From contig CAAHFI011331273.1 in the NCBI GenBank assembly GCA_900893395.1, positions 1 to 62,814 on the forward strand: a stretch of DNA of 62,814 bases, written 5' to 3'. This DNA comes from Euglena gracilis (Eukaryota; Euglenozoa; Euglenophyceae; Euglenales; Euglenaceae). Each line of letters begins with the position of its first letter. The first letter of the stretch is position 1. Below the pieces are notes generated by a model. It was not told where the DNA came from and ran no database searches. It saw only the letters and a list, made by a program, of their open reading frames with translations. The position numbers and the translations under genes were made by a program. Shown here piece after piece: positions 44,401 through 59,062 of this stretch.

Positions 44401-47400
44401 CTGACCTGGTAAATGTCCCCCGGAATGGTCGAATGCACCCATCTAAATGTGCTCATTTCTTGCAACCAACATTCCCGCTGCATGTTTTTCTTACCATTAA
44501 ACCACGACAATCATGAAACCAACGGGTCCCCTGACTTTGGAGGCCTCCTGGAACACCCATTCGGTTACTCGGAGTAAGGCCCAATTTGGTCCATTTTTAC
44601 ATGGTAACCTGGGCTGACCTGGTAAATGTCCCCCGAATGGTCGAATGCACCCATCTAAATGTGCTCATTTCTTGCAACCAACATTCCCGCTGCATGTTTT
44701 TCTTACCATTAAACCACGACAATCATGAAACCAACGGGTCCCCTGACTTTGGAGGCCTCCTGGAACACCCATTCGGTTACTCGGAGTAAGGCCCAATTTG
44801 GTCCATTTTTACATGGTAACCTGGGCTGACCTGGTAAATGTCCCCCGGAATGGTCGAATGCACCCATCTAAATGTGCTCATTTCTTGCAACCAACATTCC
44901 CGCTGCATGTTTTTCTTACCATTAAACCACGACAATCATGAAACCAACGGGTCCCCTGACTTTGGAGGCCTCCTGGAACACCCATTCGGTTACTCGGAGT
45001 AAGGCCCAATTTGGTCCATTTTTACATGGTAACCTGGGCTGACCTGGTAAATGTCCCCCGAATGGTCGAATGCACCCATCTAAATGTGCTCATTTCTTGC
45101 AACCAACATTCCCGCTGCATGTTTTTCTTACCATTAAACCACGACAATCATGAAACCAACGGGTCCCCTGACTTTGGAGGCCTCCTGGAACACCCATTCG
45201 GTTACTCGGAGTAAGGCCCAATTTGGTCCATTTTTACATGGTAACCTGGGCTGACCTGGTAAATGTCCCCCGGAATGGTCGAATGCACCCATCTAAATGT
45301 GCTCATTTCTTGCAACCAACATTCCCGCTGCATGTTTTTCTTACCATTAAACCACGACAATCATGAAACCAACGGGTCCCCTGACTTTGGAGGCCTCCTG
45401 GAACACCCATTCGGTTACTCGGAGTAAGGCCCAATTTGGTCCATTTTTACATGGTAACCTGGGCTGACCTGGTAAATGTCCCCCGAATGGTCGAATGCAC
45501 CCATCTAAATGTGCTCATTTCTTGCAACCAACATTCCCGCTGCATGTTTTTCTTACCATTAAACCACGACAATCATGAAACCAACGGGTCCCCTGACTTT
45601 GGAGGCCTCCTGGAACACCCATTCGGTTACTCGGAGTAAGGCCCAATTTGGTCCATTTTTACATGGTAACCTGGGCTGACCTGGTAAATGTCCCCCGAAT
45701 GGTCGAATGCACCCATCTAAATGTGCTCATTTCTTGCAACCAACATTCCCGCTGCATGTTTTTCTTACCATTAAACCACGACAATCATGAAACCAACGGG
45801 TCCCCTGACTTTGGAGGCCTCCTGGAACACCCATTCGGTTACTCGGAGTAAGGCCCAATTTGGTCCATTTTTACATGGTAACCTGGGCTGACCTGGTAAA
45901 TGTCCCCCGGAATGGTCGAATGCACCCATCTAAATGTGCTCATTTCTTGCAACCAACATTCCCGCTGCATGTTTTTCTTACCATTAAACCACGACAATCA
46001 TGAAACCAACGGGTCCCCTGACTTTGGAGGCCTCCTGGAACACCCATTCGGTTACTCGGAGTAAGGCCCAATTTGGTCCATTTTTACATGGTAACCTGGG
46101 CTGACCTGGTAAATGTCCCCCGAATGGTCGAATGCACCCATCTAAATGTGCTCATTTCTTGCAACCAACATTCCCGCTGCATGTTTTTCTTACCATTAAA
46201 CCACGACAATCATGAAACCAACGGGTCCCCTGACTTTGGAGGCCTCCTGGAACACCCATTCGGTTACTCGGAGTAAGGCCCAATTTGGTCCATTTTTACA
46301 TGGTAACCTGGGCTGACCTGGTAAATGTCCCCCGGAATGGTCGAATGCACCCATCTAAATGTGCTCATTTCTTGCAACCAACATTCCCGCTGCATGTTTT
46401 TCTTACCATTAAACCACGACAATCATGAAACCAACGGGTCCCCTGACTTTGGAGGCCTCCTGGAACACCCATTCGGTTACTCGGAGTAAGGCCCAATTTG
46501 GTCCATTTTTACATGGTAACCTGGGCTGACCTGGTAAATGTCCCCCGAATGGTCGAATGCACCCATCTAAATGTGCTCATTTCTTGCAACCAACATTCCC
46601 GCTGCATGTTTTTCTTACCATTAAACCACGACAATCATGAAACCAACGGGTCCCCTGACTTTGGAGGCCTCCTGGAACACCCATTCGGTTACTCGGAGTA
46701 AGGCCCAATTTGGTCCATTTTTACATGGTAACCTGGGCTGACCTGGTAAATGTCCCCCGAATGGTCGAATGCACCCATCTAAATGTGCTCATTTCTTGCA
46801 ACCAACATTCCCGCTGCATGTTTTTCTTACCATTAAACCACGACAATCATGAAACCAACGGGTCCCCTGACTTTGGAGGCCTCCTGGAACACCCATTCGG
46901 TTACTCGGAGTAAGGCCCAATTTGGTCCATTTTTACATGGTAACCTGGGCTGACCTGGTAAATGTCCCCCGAATGGTCGAATGCACCCATCTAAATGTGC
47001 TCATTTCTTGCAACCAACATTCCCGCTGCATGTTTTTCTTACCATTAAACCACGACAATCATGAAACCAACGGGTCCCCTGACTTTGGAGGCCTCCTGGA
47101 ACACCCATTCGGTTACTCGGAGTAAGGCCCAATTTGGTCCATTTTTACATGGTAACCTGGGCTGACCTGGTAAATGTCCCCCGAATGGTCGAATGCACCC
47201 ATCTAAATGTGCTCATTTCTTGCAACCAACATTCCCGCTGCATGTTTTTCTTACCATTAAACCACGACAATCATGAAACCAACGGGTCCCCTGACTTTGG
47301 AGGCCTCCTGGAACACCCATTCGGTTACTCGGAGTAAGGCCCAATTTGGTCCATTTTTACATGGTAACCTGGGCTGACCTGGTAAATGTCCCCCGGAATG

Positions 47401-50400
47401 GTCGAATGCACCCATCTAAATGTGCTCATTTCTTGCAACCAACATTCCCGCTGCATGTTTTTCTTACCATTAAACCACGACAATCATGAAACCAACGGGT
47501 CCCCTGACTTTGGAGGCCTCCTGGAACACCCATTCGGTTACTCGGAGTAAGGCCCAATTTGGTCCATTTTTACATGGTAACCTGGGCTGACCTGGTAAAT
47601 GTCCCCCGAATGGTCGAATGCACCCATCTAAATGTGCTCATTTCTTGCAACCAACATTCCCGCTGCATGTTTTTCTTACCATTAAACCACGACAATCATG
47701 AAACCAACGGGTCCCCTGACTTTGGAGGCCTCCTGGAACACCCATTCGGTTACTCGGAGTAAGGCCCAATTTGGTCCATTTTTACATGGTAACCTGGGCT
47801 GACCTGGTAAATGTCCCCCGAATGGTCGAATGCACCCATCTAAATGTGCTCATTTCTTGCAACCAACATTCCCGCTGCATGTTTTTCTTACCATTAAACC
47901 ACGACAATCATGAAACCAACGGGTCCCCTGACTTTGGAGGCCTCCTGGAACACCCATTCGGTTACTCGGAGTAAGGCCCAATTTGGTCCATTTTTACATG
48001 GTAACCTGGGCTGACCTGGTAAATGTCCCCCGGAATGGTCGAATGCACCCATCTAAATGTGCTCATTTCTTGCAACCAACATTCCCGCTGCATGTTTTTC
48101 TTACCATTAAACCACGACAATCATGAAACCAACGGGTCCCCTGACTTTGGAGGCCTCCTGGAACACCCATTCGGTTACTCGGAGTAAGGCCCAATTTGGT
48201 CCATTTTTACATGGTAACCTGGGCTGACCTGGTAAATGTCCCCCGAATGGTCGAATGCACCCATCTAAATGTGCTCATTTCTTGCAACCAACATTCCCGC
48301 TGCATGTTTTTCTTACCATTAAACCACGACAATCATGAAACCAACGGGTCCCCTGACTTTGGAGGCCTCCTGGAACACCCATTCGGTTACTCGGAGTAAG
48401 GCCCAATTTGGTCCATTTTTACATGGTAACCTGGGCTGACCTGGTAAATGTCCCCCGAATGGTCGAATGCACCCATCTAAATGTGCTCATTTCTTGCAAC
48501 CAACATTCCCGCTGCATGTTTTTCTTACCATTAAACCACGACAATCATGAAACCAACGGGTCCCCTGACTTTGGAGGCCTCCTGGAACACCCATTCGGTT
48601 ACTCGGAGTAAGGCCCAATTTGGTCCATTTTTACATGGTAACCTGGGCTGACCTGGTAAATGTCCCCCGAATGGTCGAATGCACCCATCTAAATGTGCTC
48701 ATTTCTTGCAACCAACATTCCCGCTGCATGTTTTTCTTACCATTAAACCACGACAATCATGAAACCAACGGGTCCCCTGACTTTGGAGGCCTCCTGGAAC
48801 ACCCATTCGGTTACTCGGAGTAAGGCCCAATTTGGTCCATTTTTACATGGTAACCTGGGCTGACCTGGTAAATGTCCCCCGGAATGGTCGAATGCACCCA
48901 TCTAAATGTGCTCATTTCTTGCAACCAACATTCCCGCTGCATGTTTTTCTTACCATTAAACCACGACAATCATGAAACCAACGGGTCCCCTGACTTTGGA
49001 GGCCTCCTGGAACACCCATTCGGTTACTCGGAGTAAGGCCCAATTTGGTCCATTTTTACATGGTAACCTGGGCTGACCTGGTAAATGTCCCCCGAATGGT
49101 CGAATGCACCCATCTAAATGTGCTCATTTCTTGCAACCAACATTCCCGCTGCATGTTTTTCTTACCATTAAACCACGACAATCATGAAACCAACGGGTCC
49201 CCTGACTTTGGAGGCCTCCTGGAACACCCATTCGGTTACTCGGAGTAAGGCCCAATTTGGTCCATTTTTACATGGTAACCTGGGCTGACCTGGTAAATGT
49301 CCCCCGAATGGTCGAATGCACCCATCTAAATGTGCTCATTTCTTGCAACCAACATTCCCGCTGCATGTTTTTCTTACCATTAAACCACGACAATCATGAA
49401 ACCAACGGGTCCCCTGACTTTGGAGGCCTCCTGGAACACCCATTCGGTTACTCGGAGTAAGGCCCAATTTGGTCCATTTTTACATGGTAACCTGGGCTGA
49501 CCTGGTAAATGTCCCCCGGAATGGTCGAATGCACCCATCTAAATGTGCTCATTTCTTGCAACCAACATTCCCGCTGCATGTTTTTCTTACCATTAAACCA
49601 CGACAATCATGAAACCAACGGGTCCCCTGACTTTGGAGGCCTCCTGGAACACCCATTCGGTTACTCGGAGTAAGGCCCAATTTGGTCCATTTTTACATGG
49701 TAACCTGGGCTGACCTGGTAAATGTCCCCCGGAATGGTCGAATGCACCCATCTAAATGTGCTCATTTCTTGCAACCAACATTCCCGCTGCATGTTTTTCT
49801 TACCATTAAACCACGACAATCATGAAACCAACGGGTCCCCTGACTTTGGAGGCCTCCTGGAACACCCATTCGGTTACTCGGAGTAAGGCCCAATTTGGTC
49901 CATTTTTACATGGTAACCTGGGCTGACCTGGTAAATGTCCCCCGAATGGTCGAATGCACCCATCTAAATGTGCTCATTTCTTGCAACCAACATTCCCGCT
50001 GCATGTTTTTCTTACCATTAAACCACGACAATCATGAAACCAACGGGTCCCCTGACTTTGGAGGCCTCCTGGAACACCCATTCGGTTACTCGGAGTAAGG
50101 CCCAATTTGGTCCATTTTTACATGGTAACCTGGGCTGACCTGGTAAATGTCCCCCGAATGGTCGAATGCACCCATCTAAATGTGCTCATTTCTTGCAACC
50201 AACATTCCCGCTGCATGTTTTTCTTACCATTAAACCACGACAATCATGAAACCAACGGGTCCCCTGACTTTGGAGGCCTCCTGGAACACCCATTCGGTTA
50301 CTCGGAGTAAGGCCCAATTTGGTCCATTTTTACATGGTAACCTGGGCTGACCTGGTAAATGTCCCCCGGAATGGTCGAATGCACCCATCTAAATGTGCTC

Positions 50401-53400
50401 ATTTCTTGCAACCAACATTCCCGCTGCATGTTTTTCTTACCATTAAACCACGACAATCATGAAACCAACGGGTCCCCTGACTTTGGAGGCCTCCTGGAAC
50501 ACCCATTCGGTTACTCGGAGTAAGGCCCAATTTGGTCCATTTTTACATGGTAACCTGGGCTGACCTGGTAAATGTCCCCCGGAATGGTCGAATGCACCCA
50601 TCTAAATGTGCTCATTTCTTGCAACCAACATTCCCGCTGCATGTTTTTCTTACCATTAAACCACGACAATCATGAAACCAACGGGTCCCCTGACTTTGGA
50701 GGCCTCCTGGAACACCCATTCGGTTACTCGGAGTAAGGCCCAATTTGGTCCATTTTTACATGGTAACCTGGGCTGACCTGGTAAATGTCCCCCGGAATGG
50801 TCGAATGCACCCATCTAAATGTGCTCATTTCTTGCAACCAACATTCCCGCTGCATGTTTTTCTTACCATTAAACCACGACAATCATGAAACCAACGGGTC
50901 CCCTGACTTTGGAGGCCTCCTGGAACACCCATTCGGTTACTCGGAGTAAGGCCCAATTTGGTCCATTTTTACATGGTAACCTGGGCTGACCTGGTAAATG
51001 TCCCCCGAATGGTCGAATGCACCCATCTAAATGTGCTCATTTCTTGCAACCAACATTCCCGCTGCATGTTTTTCTTACCATTAAACCACGACAATCATGA
51101 AACCAACGGGTCCCCTGACTTTGGAGGCCTCCTGGAACACCCATTCGGTTACTCGGAGTAAGGCCCAATTTGGTCCATTTTTACATGGTAACCTGGGCTG
51201 ACCTGGTAAATGTCCCCCGGAATGGTCGAATGCACCCATCTAAATGTGCTCATTTCTTGCAACCAACATTCCCGCTGCATGTTTTTCTTACCATTAAACC
51301 ACGACAATCATGAAACCAACGGGTCCCCTGACTTTGGAGGCCTCCTGGAACACCCATTCGGTTACTCGGAGTAAGGCCCAATTTGGTCCATTTTTACATG
51401 GTAACCTGGGCTGACCTGGTAAATGTCCCCCGGAATGGTCGAATGCACCCATCTAAATGTGCTCATTTCTTGCAACCAACATTCCCGCTGCATGTTTTTC
51501 TTACCATTAAACCACGACAATCATGAAACCAACGGGTCCCCTGACTTTGGAGGCCTCCTGGAACACCCATTCGGTTACTCGGAGTAAGGCCCAATTTGGT
51601 CCATTTTTACATGGTAACCTGGGCTGACCTGGTAAATGTCCCCCGGAATGGTCGAATGCACCCATCTAAATGTGCTCATTTCTTGCAACCAACATTCCCG
51701 CTGCATGTTTTTCTTACCATTAAACCACGACAATCATGAAACCAACGGGTCCCCTGACTTTGGAGGCCTCCTGGAACACCCATTCGGTTACTCGGAGTAA
51801 GGCCCAATTTGGTCCATTTTTACATGGTAACCTGGGCTGACCTGGTAAATGTCCCCCGAATGGTCGAATGCACCCATCTAAATGTGCTCATTTCTTGCAA
51901 CCAACATTCCCGCTGCATGTTTTTCTTACCATTAAACCACGACAATCATGAAACCAACGGGTCCCCTGACTTTGGAGGCCTCCTGGAACACCCATTCGGT
52001 TACTCGGAGTAAGGCCCAATTTGGTCCATTTTTACATGGTAACCTGGGCTGACCTGGTAAATGTCCCCCGAATGGTCGAATGCACCCATCTAAATGTGCT
52101 CATTTCTTGCAACCAACATTCCCGCTGCATGTTTTTCTTACCATTAAACCACGACAATCATGAAACCAACGGGTCCCCTGACTTTGGAGGCCTCCTGGAA
52201 CACCCATTCGGTTACTCGGAGTAAGGCCCAATTTGGTCCATTTTTACATGGTAACCTGGGCTGACCTGGTAAATGTCCCCCGAATGGTCGAATGCACCCA
52301 TCTAAATGTGCTCATTTCTTGCAACCAACATTCCCGCTGCATGTTTTTCTTACCATTAAACCACGACAATCATGAAACCAACGGGTCCCCTGACTTTGGA
52401 GGCCTCCTGGAACACCCATTCGGTTACTCGGAGTAAGGCCCAATTTGGTCCATTTTTACATGGTAACCTGGGCTGACCTGGTAAATGTCCCCCGAATGGT
52501 CGAATGCACCCATCTAAATGTGCTCATTTCTTGCAACCAACATTCCCGCTGCATGTTTTTCTTACCATTAAACCACGACAATCATGAAACCAACGGGTCC
52601 CCTGACTTTGGAGGCCTCCTGGAACACCCATTCGGTTACTCGGAGTAAGGCCCAATTTGGTCCATTTTTACATGGTAACCTGGGCTGACCTGGTAAATGT
52701 CCCCCGGAATGGTCGAATGCACCCATCTAAATGTGCTCATTTCTTGCAACCAACATTCCCGCTGCATGTTTTTCTTACCATTAAACCACGACAATCATGA
52801 AACCAACGGGTCCCCTGACTTTGGAGGCCTCCTGGAACACCCATTCGGTTACTCGGAGTAAGGCCCAATTTGGTCCATTTTTACATGGTAACCTGGGCTG
52901 ACCTGGTAAATGTCCCCCGAATGGTCGAATGCACCCATCTAAATGTGCTCATTTCTTGCAACCAACATTCCCGCTGCATGTTTTTCTTACCATTAAACCA
53001 CGACAATCATGAAACCAACGGGTCCCCTGACTTTGGAGGCCTCCTGGAACACCCATTCGGTTACTCGGAGTAAGGCCCAATTTGGTCCATTTTTACATGG
53101 TAACCTGGGCTGACCTGGTAAATGTCCCCCGGAATGGTCGAATGCACCCATCTAAATGTGCTCATTTCTTGCAACCAACATTCCCGCTGCATGTTTTTCT
53201 TACCATTAAACCACGACAATCATGAAACCAACGGGTCCCCTGACTTTGGAGGCCTCCTGGAACACCCATTCGGTTACTCGGAGTAAGGCCCAATTTGGTC
53301 CATTTTTACATGGTAACCTGGGCTGACCTGGTAAATGTCCCCCGGAATGGTCGAATGCACCCATCTAAATGTGCTCATTTCTTGCAACCAACATTCCCGC

Positions 53401-56400
53401 TGCATGTTTTTCTTACCATTAAACCACGACAATCATGAAACCAACGGGTCCCCTGACTTTGGAGGCCTCCTGGAACACCCATTCGGTTACTCGGAGTAAG
53501 GCCCAATTTGGTCCATTTTTACATGGTAACCTGGGCTGACCTGGTAAATGTCCCCCGGAATGGTCGAATGCACCCATCTAAATGTGCTCATTTCTTGCAA
53601 CCAACATTCCCGCTGCATGTTTTTCTTACCATTAAACCACGACAATCATGAAACCAACGGGTCCCCTGACTTTGGAGGCCTCCTGGAACACCCATTCGGT
53701 TACTCGGAGTAAGGCCCAATTTGGTCCATTTTTACATGGTAACCTGGGCTGACCTGGTAAATGTCCCCCGGAATGGTCGAATGCACCCATCTAAATGTGC
53801 TCATTTCTTGCAACCAACATTCCCGCTGCATGTTTTTCTTACCATTAAACCACGACAATCATGAAACCAACGGGTCCCCTGACTTTGGAGGCCTCCTGGA
53901 ACACCCATTCGGTTACTCGGAGTAAGGCCCAATTTGGTCCATTTTTACATGGTAACCTGGGCTGACCTGGTAAATGTCCCCCGGAATGGTCGAATGCACC
54001 CATCTAAATGTGCTCATTTCTTGCAACCAACATTCCCGCTGCATGTTTTTCTTACCATTAAACCACGACAATCATGAAACCAACGGGTCCCCTGACTTTG
54101 GAGGCCTCCTGGAACACCCATTCGGTTACTCGGAGTAAGGCCCAATTTGGTCCATTTTTACATGGTAACCTGGGCTGACCTGGTAAATGTCCCCCGGAAT
54201 GGTCGAATGCACCCATCTAAATGTGCTCATTTCTTGCAACCAACATTCCCGCTGCATGTTTTTCTTACCATTAAACCACGACAATCATGAAACCAACGGG
54301 TCCCCTGACTTTGGAGGCCTCCTGGAACACCCATTCGGTTACTCGGAGTAAGGCCCAATTTGGTCCATTTTTACATGGTAACCTGGGCTGACCTGGTAAA
54401 TGTCCCCCGAATGGTCGAATGCACCCATCTAAATGTGCTCATTTCTTGCAACCAACATTCCCGCTGCATGTTTTTCTTACCATTAAACCACGACAATCAT
54501 GAAACCAACGGGTCCCCTGACTTTGGAGGCCTCCTGGAACACCCATTCGGTTACTCGGAGTAAGGCCCAATTTGGTCCATTTTTACATGGTAACCTGGGC
54601 TGACCTGGTAAATGTCCCCCGAATGGTCGAATGCACCCATCTAAATGTGCTCATTTCTTGCAACCAACATTCCCGCTGCATGTTTTTCTTACCATTAAAC
54701 CACGACAATCATGAAACCAACGGGTCCCCTGACTTTGGAGGCCTCCTGGAACACCCATTCGGTTACTCGGAGTAAGGCCCAATTTGGTCCATTTTTACAT
54801 GGTAACCTGGGCTGACCTGGTAAATGTCCCCCGGAATGGTCGAATGCACCCATCTAAATGTGCTCATTTCTTGCAACCAACATTCCCGCTGCATGTTTTT
54901 CTTACCATTAAACCACGACAATCATGAAACCAACGGGTCCCCTGACTTTGGAGGCCTCCTGGAACACCCATTCGGTTACTCGGAGTAAGGCCCAATTTGG
55001 TCCATTTTTACATGGTAACCTGGGCTGACCTGGTAAATGTCCCCCGGAATGGTCGAATGCACCCATCTAAATGTGCTCATTTCTTGCAACCAACATTCCC
55101 GCTGCATGTTTTTCTTACCATTAAACCACGACAATCATGAAACCAACGGGTCCCCTGACTTTGGAGGCCTCCTGGAACACCCATTCGGTTACTCGGAGTA
55201 AGGCCCAATTTGGTCCATTTTTACATGGTAACCTGGGCTGACCTGGTAAATGTCCCCCGAATGGTCGAATGCACCCATCTAAATGTGCTCATTTCTTGCA
55301 ACCAACATTCCCGCTGCATGTTTTTCTTACCATTAAACCACGACAATCATGAAACCAACGGGTCCCCTGACTTTGGAGGCCTCCTGGAACACCCATTCGG
55401 TTACTCGGAGTAAGGCCCAATTTGGTCCATTTTTACATGGTAACCTGGGCTGACCTGGTAAATGTCCCCCGAATGGTCGAATGCACCCATCTAAATGTGC
55501 TCATTTCTTGCAACCAACATTCCCGCTGCATGTTTTTCTTACCATTAAACCACGACAATCATGAAACCAACGGGTCCCCTGACTTTGGAGGCCTCCTGGA
55601 ACACCCATTCGGTTACTCGGAGTAAGGCCCAATTTGGTCCATTTTTACATGGTAACCTGGGCTGACCTGGTAAATGTCCCCCGAATGGTCGAATGCACCC
55701 ATCTAAATGTGCTCATTTCTTGCAACCAACATTCCCGCTGCATGTTTTTCTTACCATTAAACCACGACAATCATGAAACCAACGGGTCCCCTGACTTTGG
55801 AGGCCTCCTGGAACACCCATTCGGTTACTCGGAGTAAGGCCCAATTTGGTCCATTTTTACATGGTAACCTGGGCTGACCTGGTAAATGTCCCCCGAATGG
55901 TCGAATGCACCCATCTAAATGTGCTCATTTCTTGCAACCAACATTCCCGCTGCATGTTTTTCTTACCATTAAACCACGACAATCATGAAACCAACGGGTC
56001 CCCTGACTTTGGAGGCCTCCTGGAACACCCATTCGGTTACTCGGAGTAAGGCCCAATTTGGTCCATTTTTACATGGTAACCTGGGCTGACCTGGTAAATG
56101 TCCCCCGAATGGTCGAATGCACCCATCTAAATGTGCTCATTTCTTGCAACCAACATTCCCGCTGCATGTTTTTCTTACCATTAAACCACGACAATCATGA
56201 AACCAACGGGTCCCCTGACTTTGGAGGCCTCCTGGAACACCCATTCGGTTACTCGGAGTAAGGCCCAATTTGGTCCATTTTTACATGGTAACCTGGGCTG
56301 ACCTGGTAAATGTCCCCCGAATGGTCGAATGCACCCATCTAAATGTGCTCATTTCTTGCAACCAACATTCCCGCTGCATGTTTTTCTTACCATTAAACCA

Positions 56401-59062
56401 CGACAATCATGAAACCAACGGGTCCCCTGACTTTGGAGGCCTCCTGGAACACCCATTCGGTTACTCGGAGTAAGGCCCAATTTGGTCCATTTTTACATGG
56501 TAACCTGGGCTGACCTGGTAAATGTCCCCCGAATGGTCGAATGCACCCATCTAAATGTGCTCATTTCTTGCAACCAACATTCCCGCTGCATGTTTTTCTT
56601 ACCATTAAACCACGACAATCATGAAACCAACGGGTCCCCTGACTTTGGAGGCCTCCTGGAACACCCATTCGGTTACTCGGAGTAAGGCCCAATTTGGTCC
56701 ATTTTTACATGGTAACCTGGGCTGACCTGGTAAATGTCCCCCGAATGGTCGAATGCACCCATCTAAATGTGCTCATTTCTTGCAACCAACATTCCCGCTG
56801 CATGTTTTTCTTACCATTAAACCACGACAATCATGAAACCAACGGGTCCCCTGACTTTGGAGGCCTCCTGGAACACCCATTCGGTTACTCGGAGTAAGGC
56901 CCAATTTGGTCCATTTTTACATGGTAACCTGGGCTGACCTGGTAAATGTCCCCCGAATGGTCGAATGCACCCATCTAAATGTGCTCATTTCTTGCAACCA
57001 ACATTCCCGCTGCATGTTTTTCTTACCATTAAACCACGACAATCATGAAACCAACGGGTCCCCTGACTTTGGAGGCCTCCTGGAACACCCATTCGGTTAC
57101 TCGGAGTAAGGCCCAATTTGGTCCATTTTTACATGGTAACCTGGGCTGACCTGGTAAATGTCCCCCGAATGGTCGAATGCACCCATCTAAATGTGCTCAT
57201 TTCTTGCAACCAACATTCCCGCTGCATGTTTTTCTTACCATTAAACCACGACAATCATGAAACCAACGGGTCCCCTGACTTTGGAGGCCTCCTGGAACAC
57301 CCATTCGGTTACTCGGAGTAAGGCCCAATTTGGTCCATTTTTACATGGTAACCTGGGCTGACCTGGTAAATGTCCCCCGAATGGTCGAATGCACCCATCT
57401 AAATGTGCTCATTTCTTGCAACCAACATTCCCGCTGCATGTTTTTCTTACCATTAAACCACGACAATCATGAAACCAACGGGTCCCCTGACTTTGGAGGC
57501 CTCCTGGAACACCCATTCGGTTACTCGGAGTAAGGCCCAATTTGGTCCATTTTTACATGGTAACCTGGGCTGACCTGGTAAATGTCCCCCGAATGGTCGA
57601 ATGCACCCATCTAAATGTGCTCATTTCTTGCAACCAACATTCCCGCTGCATGTTTTTCTTACCATTAAACCACGACAATCATGAAACCAACGGGTCCCCT
57701 GACTTTGGAGGCCTCCTGGAACACCCATTCGGTTACTCGGAGTAAGGCCCAATTTGGTCCATTTTTACATGGTAACCTGGGCTGACCTGGTAAATGTCCC
57801 CCGAATGGTCGAATGCACCCATCTAAATGTGCTCATTTCTTGCAACCAACATTCCCGCTGCATGTTTTTCTTACCATTAAACCACGACAATCATGAAACC
57901 AACGGGTCCCCTGACTTTGGAGGCCTCCTGGAACACCCATTCGGTTACTCGGAGTAAGGCCCAATTTGGTCCATTTTTACATGGTAACCTGGGCTGACCT
58001 GGTAAATGTCCCCCGAATGGTCGAATGCACCCATCTAAATGTGCTCATTTCTTGCAACCAACATTCCCGCTGCATGTTTTTCTTACCATTAAACCACGAC
58101 AATCATGAAACCAACGGGTCCCCTGACTTTGGAGGCCTCCTGGAACACCCATTCGGTTACTCGGAGTAAGGCCCAATTTGGTCCATTTTTACATGGTAAC
58201 CTGGGCTGACCTGGTAAATGTCCCCCGAATGGTCGAATGCACCCATCTAAATGTGCTCATTTCTTGCAACCAACATTCCCGCTGCATGTTTTTCTTACCA
58301 TTAAACCACGACAATCATGAAACCAACGGGTCCCCTGACTTTGGAGGCCTCCTGGAACACCCATTCGGTTACTCGGAGTAAGGCCCAATTTGGTCCATTT
58401 TTACATGGTAACCTGGGCTGACCTGGTAAATGTCCCCCGAATGGTCGAATGCACCCATCTAAATGTGCTCATTTCTTGCAACCAACATTCCCGCTGCATG
58501 TTTTTCTTACCATTAAACCACGACAATCATGAAACCAACGGGTCCCCTGACTTTGGAGGCCTCCTGGAACACCCATTCGGTTACTCGGAGTAAGGCCCAA
58601 TTTGGTCCATTTTTACATGGTAACCTGGGCTGACCTGGTAAATGTCCCCCGAATGGTCGAATGCACCCATCTAAATGTGCTCATTTCTTGCAACCAACAT
58701 TCCCGCTGCATGTTTTTCTTACCATTAAACCACGACAATCATGAAACCAACGGGTCCCCTGACTTTGGAGGCCTCCTGGAACACCCATTCGGTTACTCGG
58801 AGTAAGGCCCAATTTGGTCCATTTTTACATGGTAACCTGGGCTGACCTGGTAAATGTCCCCCGAATGGTCGAATGCACCCATCTAAATGTGCTCATTTCT
58901 TGCAACCAACATTCCCGCTGCATGTTTTTCTTACCATTAAACCACGACAATCATGAAACCAACGGGTCCCCTGACTTTGGAGGCCTCCTGGAACACCCAT
59001 TCGGTTACTCGGAGTAAGGCCCAATTTGGTCCATTTTTACATGGTAACCTGGGCTGACCTGG
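35461..59062 (+). repeat. Satellite, homogeneous Y core with 212/213 variants
   Basis: About 111 units are near identical except for CCCCCGGAATGG (213 bp) versus CCCCCGAATGG (212 bp). The two forms alternate irregularly. There is a run of six 213-bp units at 53,082-54,359 and a run of eighteen 212-bp units from 55,210 to about 59,025. A third form, CCCCGGAATGG, occurs near 37,410 and 38,900. Confidence 0.85.
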
